Shown in pieces: positions 30,462 to 37,564 of a DNA stretch of 64,000 nucleotides. The stretch comes from Massilia sp. YIM B02443 (GTDB lineage: Bacteria; Pseudomonadota; Gammaproteobacteria; Burkholderiales; Burkholderiaceae_D). How positions within the stretch are numbered: the stretch's first letter is position 1; each line of letters starts with the position of its first letter. The stretch lies in assembly GCF_030411955.1 (NCBI RefSeq), contig NZ_JASNRA010000007.1, forward strand, positions 1-64,000, read 5' to 3'. Below the pieces are notes generated by a model. That model was not told where the DNA came from, searched no databases, and was given only the letters and a program-made list of their open reading frames with translations. Position numbers and translations under genes: made by a program.

Positions 30462-31052
30462 AAATACCAGTGCCGTCGGAACGGCGGTTAGTGGTGCAGC
30501 CGGTGTGCTCAATGCACGTTGCCGCAGCTTCTACGGCAACAACCGCTCATGCGGCGCTGCTTAAACCATGAAAGTTTAGCACAGCGTACAGGCTGTTGTG
30601 CCGTCGGAAGGGCCATTTAGAGGGAAGACTGCAAGAGTGGAAGGGTTTTAGCCGGGCCGGCGATGGGGGCTGGAGAGGTGCAATTCACACCGTTGCTCAT
30701 GAACATAACTGATATTCACCATGCATATGGCAGAGCAGGATGTGGGGCGGGAAATGCAAAACGCCAGCGTGCAGCGCCATCGCCCGTTGAGGAATATGCC
30801 GGGGCATATCGGGAATGACGCTCCACGCTGGCGTCTGGACATCCAGCCGGCAGGGGTTTTAGCAGTTAGCTTGGAACTCATTCAAACTTGCGTAGTCTTA
30901 TCATATGGCGGTGAGTTCCACCGTGTCAGCCTGTGGAGAAGACGGCTCTGGCCCTGCAAAATTGCAGGGTGAAACCAGCTTCGACGAAGCAGGAATTCAA
31001 CGGTAAAGCTAGCTGTAAATAGTTTTACGTAAGTTTGAAGGAACGGTGTGGG
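30462..31052. other. 591-base non-coding stretch with several inverted repeats
   Basis: This is the only gap over 300 bases in the window. It must include the promoter for DUF2889-sucCD. Short ORFs at 30648-30881 (minus) and 30721-30972 (plus) show no recognisable family and no good ribosome site. Inverted repeats visible are GAACTCA/TGAGTTC (30875-30881, 30913-30919), CCCTGCAA/TTGCAGGG (about 30953-30970), GCTTCG/CGAAGC (about 30979-30991) and the 14-base pair of 30882-31040. I recognise no known riboswitch or RNA family. Confidence 0.55.
30882..31040. repeat. 14-base inverted repeat enclosing a 131-base hairpin-rich segment
   Basis: TTCAAACTTGCGTA (30882-30895) and TACGTAAGTTTGAA (31027-31040) pair at 13 of 14 positions. 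Smaller hairpins lie between them. The pattern fits a closing stem of a structured RNA or the terminal repeats of a tiny non-autonomous element; I see no flanking target duplication. Confidence 0.5.
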
Positions 31053-31511
31053 CTATTCGAATTCGTCGTCCGGATTGCCCTGCATCGCGATCCGGGCCGC
31101 ACGTTGCGAAAAACCGCGCTGCAGCAGGAAACGCATCTGCTTGGCGCGCGCCGCGGCGTCTTCGGCCACGGTGCCGAACTTGCGGCGCCAGACTTCGACC
31201 GCCCGCTCGGTTTCACTGTCGGTCAGGCCAGCCTTGATTTCAGTCAGCGCTTCGCCGCTGACGCCATGGCTCTGCAGCTCGGCCACGACGCGGCTGGCCC
31301 CGAAACGGGCCGCTTTCCGGTTGACCAGGGATTCGGCGAACCGTTCCTGCGACAGCCAGTTGTTCTTTTCGAGGAAATCCAGCAAGGCGTCGACGTCGTC
31401 GCCCTCCTCGGCATACTTGGACAGCTTGCGCCGCAACTCGAACCGGCTGTGCTCGCGTTGCGACAAGTAGCGCAAGGCGCGGCCTTTGAGGCTGAGTACG
31501 GGTTGGCGCAT
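31053..31511 (-). CDS. recX: RecX regulatory protein
   Basis: 152 residues, typical RecX length. [51 protein letters not shown] and [18 protein letters not shown] are the three-helix repeat motifs of RecX. It binds RecA filaments and limits their extension. It follows recA by 70 bases, with a hairpin (31534-31573) in the gap that would lower recX output relative to recA. Confidence 0.93.
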   Translation of the reverse strand: MRQPVLSLKGRALRYLSQREHSRFELRRKLSKYAEEGDDVDALLDFLEKNNWLSQERFAESLVNRKAARFGASRVVAELQSHGVSGEALTEIKAGLTDSETERAVEVWRRKFGTVAEDAAARAKQMRFLLQRGFSQRAARIAMQGNPDDEFE

Positions 31512-31533
31512 AAGGAATGTGATGGATCATGTA

Positions 31534-31573
31534 GCGCAGGGAGGGCGGCGGCACGCTGCCACCCTTCCTGCGC
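31534..31573 (-). terminator. Intercistronic hairpin between recA and recX
   Basis: Arms at 31534-31545 and 31562-31573 (GCGCAGG paired to CCTGCGC, with one bulge or mismatch) lie ten bases after the recA stop. There is no U-run. A partial terminator in this position is known for recA-recX in Escherichia coli; the same role here is inference. Confidence 0.6.
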
Positions 31574-31581
31574 CAGGGGGA

Positions 31582-32658
31582 TTACTCGCCGACCGCTTGC
31601 AGCTTCGGCTTGTCGTCGCCACCGGCGGCGACCGGCGGCAGTTCGCGCACGCCCAAGGCGGAGCGGACCTTGTTCTCGATTTCACGCGCCAGGGCCGGGC
31701 GATCTTTCAGGAACTGGCGGGCGTTATCTTTACCTTGACCGATACGCTCGCCGTTGTAGCTGTACCAGGAACCCGACTTCTCGACGATCTTGTTGTCGGC
31801 GCCCAGGTCCAGGATCTCGCCTTCGCGCGAGGTGCCTTCTCCGTACAGGATGTCGAAGTGGGCTTCCTTGAACGGCGGCGCGATCTTGTTCTTGACGACC
31901 TTGACCTTGGTTTCGTTACCGATGACTTCGTCGCCCGACTTGATCGAACCGGTACGGCGGATGTCCATACGCACCGAGGCGTAGAACTTCAGCGCGTTAC
32001 CGCCGGTGGTGGTTTCAGGGCTGCCGAACATGACGCCGATCTTCATGCGGATCTGGTTGATGAAGATCACCAGCGTGTTGGTGCGGTTGATCGAGGCGGT
32101 GAGTTTACGCAGCGCCTGCGACATCAGGCGGGCTTGCAGGCCCGGCAGCGAGTCGCCCATGTCGCCTTCGATCTCGGCGCGCGGGGTCAGGGCCGCCACC
32201 GAGTCGATCACCACCAGGTCGACCGAACCCGAACGCACCAGGGCGTCGGTGATTTCGAGCGCCTGTTCGCCGGTGTCCGGCTGCGAGATCAGCAGTTCGT
32301 CGAGCTTGATGCCCAGCTTTTGCGCATAGCCCACGTCGAGCGCGTGCTCGGCGTCGATGAAGGCGCAGGTGCCGCCCAGCTTTTGCATCTGGGCGATGGT
32401 CTGCAGCGTCAGGGTGGTCTTACCCGACGATTCAGGACCGTAGATTTCAACGATACGGCCGCGCGGCAGGCCACCGACGCCGAGCGCGATGTCCAGGCCC
32501 AGCGAGCCGGTGGAAACAGTCTGGACTTCTTCGACCGGCGCATTGGCGTCCATGCGCATGACCGAGCCCTTGCCAAACTGCTTTTCGATTTGCGCCAGTG
32601 CAGCTGCCAGCGCTTTGCCTTTTTCGGCAACGTTCAATGCGGATTTTTTATCGTCCAT
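31582..32658 (-). CDS. recA: Recombinase RecA
   Basis: 358 residues. [21 protein letters not shown], Walker [14 protein letters not shown], Walker [11 protein letters not shown], the L1 and L2 DNA-binding loops ([34 protein letters not shown] followed by [13 protein letters not shown]) are all standard. RecA forms filaments on single-stranded DNA for recombinational repair and triggers LexA self-cleavage. A near-consensus LexA box is 64-79 bases upstream. Confidence 0.98.
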   Translation of the reverse strand: MDDKKSALNVAEKGKALAAALAQIEKQFGKGSVMRMDANAPVEEVQTVSTGSLGLDIALGVGGLPRGRIVEIYGPESSGKTTLTLQTIAQMQKLGGTCAFIDAEHALDVGYAQKLGIKLDELLISQPDTGEQALEITDALVRSGSVDLVVIDSVAALTPRAEIEGDMGDSLPGLQARLMSQALRKLTASINRTNTLVIFINQIRMKIGVMFGSPETTTGGNALKFYASVRMDIRRTGSIKSGDEVIGNETKVKVVKNKIAPPFKEAHFDILYGEGTSREGEILDLGADNKIVEKSGSWYSYNGERIGQGKDNARQFLKDRPALAREIENKVRSALGVRELPPVAAGGDDKPKLQAVGE

Positions 32659-32721
32659 GGTGTACTTTCAATCGTGGAGCAGTGAAGGTATGGGCGCGGG
32701 TGCGCACTTCAAGGGTCACTA

Positions 32722-32737
32722 CTGTATAAAAATCCAG
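32722..32737 (-). promoter_or_regulatory. LexA-binding SOS box of recA
   Basis: CTGTATAAAAATCCAG matches CTGT-N8-ACAG with one mismatch in the last arm, and TACTGTATA is the usual core. On the minus strand it overlaps a probable -10 (TATACA, 32728-32723) with TTGCCA (32749-32744) upstream as a candidate -35 at 15-base spacing. This places recA under LexA repression. Confidence 0.8.
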
Positions 32738-32857
32738 TGGTTTTGGCAAGCACAAATACGTGGTGTATTTACCAAAATTTGCGAAAGCTCGCATTGTTGC
32801 GATAAATCAAACACAATAAGCACTTGACCGTGTCTAACCCACTGACGAGGTATCCCC

Positions 32858-33574
32858 ATGCGTATCCTGCTTGCCGAAGATGATAGCGTACTTGCCGACG
32901 GCCTGACGCGCTCACTGCGCCAGTCCGGCTATGCGATCGATTGCGTCAAGAACGGCCAGGACGCCGACACCGCGCTCTCGACCCAGGAGTTCGACCTCCT
33001 GATCCTGGACCTCGGATTGCCGAAAATGTCCGGCCTCGAAGTGCTGCGCCGCCTGCGCGCGCGCGCTTCGCTGCTGCCGGTATTGATCCTCACCGCCGCC
33101 GACTCGGTCGAGCAGCGCGTCGAGGGCCTCGACCTGGGCGCCGATGACTACATGGCGAAACCGTTTGCCCTGTCCGAGCTCGAGGCGCGGGTGCGCGCCC
33201 TCACCCGGCGCGGCGCCGGCGGCGGCCCGGCCGTGGTGCGCCACGGCCCGCTGGTGTATGACCAGGTCGGCCGCAGCGCCTATATCAACGAGCAAATGCT
33301 GGACCTGTCGGCGCGCGAGCTCGGCCTGCTCGAAGTGCTGCTGGCACGCAGCGGGCGCCTGGTCTCGAAAGAACAGCTGGTCGACCACCTGTGCGAATGG
33401 GGCGAGGAAGTGTCGAACAACGCGATCGAAGTCTACGTGCACCGCCTGCGCAAGAAGATCGAGGTCGGCGGCGTGCGCATCGCCACCGTGCGCGGCCTTG
33501 GCTACTGTCTCGAGAAATTCCCTGACGCGGCCAACCGTCCCGCCGCCGTGGCCAACACCGCCAGCGGCAAGTGA
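32858..33574 (+). CDS. OmpR/QseB-type response regulator
   Basis: 238 residues. The receiver domain has the acidic pair in AEDDSVLADG, phospho-acceptor D51 (LLILDLGLPKM), Thr in LILTAAD and Lys in YMAKPF. The C-terminal winged helix is of the OmpR class (LSARELGLLEVLL, SNNAIEVYVHRLRKKIE, TVRGLGYCLE). It pairs with the kinase that starts in its stop codon (GTGA). The operon continues into a two-part sodium symporter, so control of that transporter is the natural guess. Confidence 0.92.
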   Translation: MRILLAEDDSVLADGLTRSLRQSGYAIDCVKNGQDADTALSTQEFDLLILDLGLPKMSGLEVLRRLRARASLLPVLILTAADSVEQRVEGLDLGADDYMAKPFALSELEARVRALTRRGAGGGPAVVRHGPLVYDQVGRSAYINEQMLDLSARELGLLEVLLARSGRLVSKEQLVDHLCEWGEEVSNNAIEVYVHRLRKKIEVGGVRIATVRGLGYCLEKFPDAANRPAAVANTASGK

Positions 33575-35100
33575 ACGGGCGCGACGCCGGCCTGGCGCCG
33601 GCCGCCGGCAGCCTCGACGCCGGCGCCGACATGGGTGCGCCGCTGTACGTCCCGCCGAATCCCGAGCCGGACGAAAACATCCGCCACTCGCTGTTCGGCG
33701 AGATCCTTGACTGGATGCTGGCGCCGCTGCTGCTGCTGTGGCCGATGAGCATCGCGATTACCTACCTGGTGGCGAAGTCGATCGCCAATCAACCGTTCGA
33801 CGATGCGCTGGAAGACCGCGTCACGGTGCTGGGCCAGCAGATCCGCAGCATCGACGGGCGCGCCGACGACGTCGACAGCGTCTACTTTGTCCTGGCCGGC
33901 CCCGACGGCGCCATCCTCGACGGCGACCGCGACCTGCCGCGCCCGCGCCTGAACGACGGCGACGAGCGTGCCCGCAGCGGCGCGGTCGAGTTCCGCAACG
34001 ACAGCATCCACGGCGTGCCGATCCGGGTCGCCTACACCTACGTCAACCTCGACCCGCTGCACCAGCGCGCCATCCATCCGCCCGAAGCGCCGCCCCTGGC
34101 GCTGGTGCAGGTGGCCGAGACGCTCGACAAGCGCGCCCACCTCGCCAACGAAATCATCAAGGGTGTGATCCTGCCCCAGTTCATCATCCTGCCGGTGATC
34201 CTGGGCCTGGTCTGGTTCGCGCTGTCGCGCGGCCTGTCGCCGCTGGCCGAGCTGCAGCAGCGCATCCGCGCGCGCCCGCAGGACGACCTGTCGCCGATCG
34301 ACCCGCGCCAGGTGCCGGAAGAGATCTCGCCGCTGGTCGGCTCGTTCAACGACATGCTCGAGCGTCTCGGCGAAACGGTGGAGATGCAGAAGCGTTTCAT
34401 CGCCGACGCCGCGCACCAGATGAAGACCCCGCTGGCCGGCATGCGCATGCAGTCCGAGCTGGCGCTGCGCCAGGTCGATCCGCTTGAAATCCACCGTTCG
34501 CTCGAGCAGCTGGCCAAGAGCTCGGAATCGGCCACGCGCCTGGTCAACCAGCTGCTGGCGCTGGCGCGCGCCGAGAACCAGCCGCAGGCCGGGCTGGCGT
34601 TCGACGCGATCGACTTGGCCGCGCTGGCGCGCGAGACGGTGCAGGACTGGGTGCAGGCCTCGTTCGCGAGCCGCATCGACCTCGGCTTCGAGCCGCCCGA
34701 GCCGATTGACGCGCCGATCCTGATCGCCGGCCAGCCGCTGATGCTGCGCGAGATGCTGTCGAACCTGATCGACAATGCGCTGCGCTATACCCCGCCCGAG
34801 GGCAGCGTCACGGTGCGGGTGCGGCGCGACGGTGAGCGCGCCCTGCTCGAGGTCGAAGACACCGGCCCCGGCATCGCCCCACTCGAGCGCGAGCGCGTGT
34901 TCGAGCGCTTCTACCGCATCCTGGGCAGCAATACCCAGGGCAGCGGCCTGGGGCTGGCCATCGTGCGCGAGATCGCCCAGCAGCACGGCGCCGAGATCGA
35001 CATCTTCAACAATCCGCGCAGCCATTCGCGGCGCTTTCCCGGCACCTTGTTCCGCCTGACCTTCCCGCCTCCCGTCCGTGAATCCGATGACGCCGATTGA
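33571..35100 (+). CDS. Sensor histidine kinase (TctE/QseC type)
   Basis: 509 residues from GTG at 33571, overlapping the regulator's stop; ATG at 33631 is possible. One membrane helix lies near residues 45-68 (LAPLLLLWPMSIAITYLV), an extracytoplasmic domain of about 120 residues of the 2CSK_N type follows, and a second helix is near 195-215 (GVILPQFIILPVILGLVWFA). The H-box has H282 (ADAAHQMKTPLAG), the N-box NLIDNALRYTP, then DTGPGIAP and GSGLGLAIV. It is a complete kinase. TctE-like sensors commonly respond to carboxylates, which fits the downstream symporter, but this is inference. Confidence 0.9.
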   Translation: MNGRDAGLAPAAGSLDAGADMGAPLYVPPNPEPDENIRHSLFGEILDWMLAPLLLLWPMSIAITYLVAKSIANQPFDDALEDRVTVLGQQIRSIDGRADDVDSVYFVLAGPDGAILDGDRDLPRPRLNDGDERARSGAVEFRNDSIHGVPIRVAYTYVNLDPLHQRAIHPPEAPPLALVQVAETLDKRAHLANEIIKGVILPQFIILPVILGLVWFALSRGLSPLAELQQRIRARPQDDLSPIDPRQVPEEISPLVGSFNDMLERLGETVEMQKRFIADAAHQMKTPLAGMRMQSELALRQVDPLEIHRSLEQLAKSSESATRLVNQLLALARAENQPQAGLAFDAIDLAALARETVQDWVQASFASRIDLGFEPPEPIDAPILIAGQPLMLREMLSNLIDNALRYTPPEGSVTVRVRRDGERALLEVEDTGPGIAPLERERVFERFYRILGSNTQGSGLGLAIVREIAQQHGAEIDIFNNPRSHSRRFPGTLFRLTFPPPVRESDDAD

Positions 35101-35419
35101 ACCTTCTTCCGCTCCTGCCGTAGCCGACGCCGACGCCGACGCCGCCGATAATGCGGCGCGCCGGCGCCTGCTGGCCACGCGCGCCGCGCACTGGGAGCGC
35201 ACCCGGCGCATGACGTCGATCCTGCTGGTGCTGTGGCTGGTCACCGGCTTCGGCACCGTGTTCTTCGCGCGCGAACTGGCGCGCTTCGAGCTGTTCGGCT
35301 GGCCGCTGTCGTTCTACATGGCGGCGCAGGGCGCCTCGCTGGTGTCGCTGGCCATCATCGGCTTCTACGCCTGGCGCATGCGCTGGCTCGACCGCGCCGC
35401 TGCGCAGGAGCATGCATGA
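35087..35419 (+). CDS. DUF4212 small subunit of a sodium:solute symporter
   Basis: 110 residues from ATG at 35087, overlapping the kinase end by 14 bases. Two membrane helices (ILLVLWLVTGFGTVFFARE and FYMAAQGASLVSLAIIGFYAW) with the FARELARFELFGWPLSFYMA signature define DUF4212, the probable small subunit of VC_2705-type symporters. The N-terminus has an Ala-Asp run (ADADADAAD). Its stop overlaps the symporter start as ATGA. By analogy with YjcH-ActP it may be needed for the assembly or activity of the large subunit. Confidence 0.88.
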   Translation: MTPIEPSSAPAVADADADAADNAARRRLLATRAAHWERTRRMTSILLVLWLVTGFGTVFFARELARFELFGWPLSFYMAAQGASLVSLAIIGFYAWRMRWLDRAAAQEHA

Positions 35420-37476
35420 GCGCGAAGCCCCACTACTTCGGCAAGCTGTCGCGCTACTACCTGTGGTACACCGGCTGCTTCGTACTGTTTCTGGTGGCCC
35501 TGGCGATCCTGGAGCAGGAAGGCATGCCGCGCCTGTGGATCGGCCACCTGTTCATGTTCGCCACCATCGCGCTGTACGCCACCATCGGCGTCATCTGCCG
35601 CACCTCGAACGTCACCGAGTATTACGTCGCCGGCCGCCGCGTGCCGGCCCTGTTCAACGGCATGGCCACCGCCGCCGACTGGATCTCGGCCGCCAGCTTC
35701 ATCAGCCTGGCCGGCGGCCTGTATCTGCAGGGCTTCGACGGCCTGGCCTTCATCATGGGCTGGACCGGCGGCTTCGTGCTGGTCGCGCTGCTGATCGCGC
35801 CGTATCTGCGCAAGTTCGCGCAGTACACCATCCCCGACTTCCTGGCGGCGCGCTACGCCAGCGGCGGGGGTGGCAACGGCGGTGGGCGCGGCGCCCTGGT
35901 GCGCGCGATCGCGGTCGGCGCCACCATCCTGGTCTCGTTCACCTACGTGGTGGCGCAGATCTACGCGGTCGGCCTGATCGCCTCGCGCTTCACCGGGGTC
36001 GACTTCTCGGTCGGGATCTTCCTGGGCCTGGCCAGCATCCTGGTGTGCTCGTTCCTGGGCGGGATGCGCGCGATCACCTGGACCCAGGTGGCGCAGTACA
36101 TCATCCTGCTGGTGGCGTTCCTGATCCCGACCATGTGGCTGTCGGCCAAGCACGCCGACAACCCGATCCCGCAGGTGGCCTACGGCTCGCTGCTCAACAA
36201 GCTGACCGAACGCGAAGCGCAGCTGGCACAAGACCCGCGCGAGGAACAGGTGCGCGCCGAGTTCCGGCGCCGCGCCGCCGAATACGCGGCGCGGGTCGAC
36301 GCCCTGCCCGAATCGTGGGAAGCCGGCAAACTGGAAGCCCAGCGCCAGCTGGCCGAAGCGCGCGCCCGCAACGCCTCGCTGGGCGAAGTGCGCCAGGCCG
36401 AACGCGCGCTGGCCACCTACCCGAATTCAAGCGACGAGGCGCAGGCGCTGTGGATCGAACGGCGCGACGCCAACCTGGAGCGCGCGCGCCCGCCCGAGCC
36501 GCACGCCACGCCCTTCCCCGGCCCCACGCAGGAAGCATCGGATGCGCGCCGCAACAACTTCCTGGCGGTGGTGTTCTGCCTGATGTTCGGCACCGCCGCC
36601 CTGCCCCACATCCTGATGCGCGCCTACACCACGCCCTCGGTGCACGAGACCCGGGTGTCGGTGTTCTGGACCCTGTTCTTCATCCTGCTGGTGTACCTCA
36701 CCATTCCTGCCCTGGCGGTGCTGGTCAAGTACGATTTATACACCTCGCTGATCGGCAGCGACTTCACCGCGCTGCCGACCTGGATCTCGTACTGGGCCAA
36801 CGTCGACAAGGCCAATCCTTTGGTGAGCGTGGCCGACATCAACGGCGACGGCATCGTGCAGCTGGCCGAGTTCGCGATCGACGCCGACGTGCTGGTGCTG
36901 GCCACGCCCGAGATCGGCGGCCTGCCCTACGTGATCTCGGGCCTGGTGGCGGCCGGCGGCCTGGCGGCGGCGCTGTCCACCGCCGACGGCCTGCTGCTGG
37001 CGATCTCCAACGCGCTGTCGCACGACGTCTACTACAAGATCGTGCAGCCGAATGCTTCGACCCAGAAGCGGGTGACGATCTCGAAGCTGCTGCTGCTGGC
37101 GGTGGCCTTCATCGCCGCCTACGCGGCGTCGCAGAAGCCGGCCGACATCCTGTCCTTGGTGGCGGCGGCGTTCTCGCTCGCCGGTTCCACCTTGTTCCCG
37201 GTGCTGGTGCTGGGGGTGTTCTGGAAGCGCGCCAACCACCAGGGCGCGCTCGCCGGCATGGTGGTGGGATTTGCCGTGTGCCTGTTCTACATGCTGCGCG
37301 CCAGTCCCGGCCTGGGCGGCAACGCACTGGATGCCTGGTTCGGCATCCTGCCAATGGCGGCCGGGGTGTTCGGGATGCCGGCCGGGCTGCTGACGGTGGT
37401 CGTGGTCAGCCTCTTGAGCGCGCCGCCGCCGCGCACGGGCGACGCCATGGTCGATTACATCCGCGCGCCCGAATGA
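35416..37476 (+). CDS. Large sodium:solute symporter, VC_2705 type
   Basis: 686 residues from ATG at 35416; the ORF reaching back to 35233 starts too early. The sodium:solute symporter fold is clear (VTEYYVAGRRVPALFNGMAT, WISAASFISLAGGLY, ITWTQVAQYIILLVAF, LSTADGLLLAISNALSHD), with about 13 helices. Two additions stand out. A hydrophilic, coiled-coil-like insert at about 256-377 is rich in Arg, Glu and Ala. An EF-hand-like loop (DINGDGIVQLAE, 474-485) lies between membrane helices. The large size and DUF4212 partner match the VC_2705 subfamily, whose substrate is uncertain; acetate or another short carboxylate is a guess. Confidence 0.9.
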   Translation: MSAKPHYFGKLSRYYLWYTGCFVLFLVALAILEQEGMPRLWIGHLFMFATIALYATIGVICRTSNVTEYYVAGRRVPALFNGMATAADWISAASFISLAGGLYLQGFDGLAFIMGWTGGFVLVALLIAPYLRKFAQYTIPDFLAARYASGGGGNGGGRGALVRAIAVGATILVSFTYVVAQIYAVGLIASRFTGVDFSVGIFLGLASILVCSFLGGMRAITWTQVAQYIILLVAFLIPTMWLSAKHADNPIPQVAYGSLLNKLTEREAQLAQDPREEQVRAEFRRRAAEYAARVDALPESWEAGKLEAQRQLAEARARNASLGEVRQAERALATYPNSSDEAQALWIERRDANLERARPPEPHATPFPGPTQEASDARRNNFLAVVFCLMFGTAALPHILMRAYTTPSVHETRVSVFWTLFFILLVYLTIPALAVLVKYDLYTSLIGSDFTALPTWISYWANVDKANPLVSVADINGDGIVQLAEFAIDADVLVLATPEIGGLPYVISGLVAAGGLAAALSTADGLLLAISNALSHDVYYKIVQPNASTQKRVTISKLLLLAVAFIAAYAASQKPADILSLVAAAFSLAGSTLFPVLVLGVFWKRANHQGALAGMVVGFAVCLFYMLRASPGLGGNALDAWFGILPMAAGVFGMPAGLLTVVVVSLLSAPPPRTGDAMVDYIRAPE

Positions 37477-37564
37477 AAGCTTGAACAGCTCCGGTGAATA
37501 TTGGAGAGTATCCGGCGTCAATACGACTGCTATGCTCGTTCCTCTCGACCCGATGGGAAATACC

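Noticed and set aside
30648..30972. Two short overlapping open frames (77 codons minus, 83 codons plus) in the long gap
   Set aside because: No ribosome site and no recognisable family; they may reflect decayed DNA but do not support a gene call.
30882..31040. Possible riboswitch, ribozyme or CRISPR-like origin of the inverted-repeat segment
   Set aside because: No conserved core of the riboswitch or ribozyme classes I know is visible and there are no repeated spacers; kept only as an unexplained structure.
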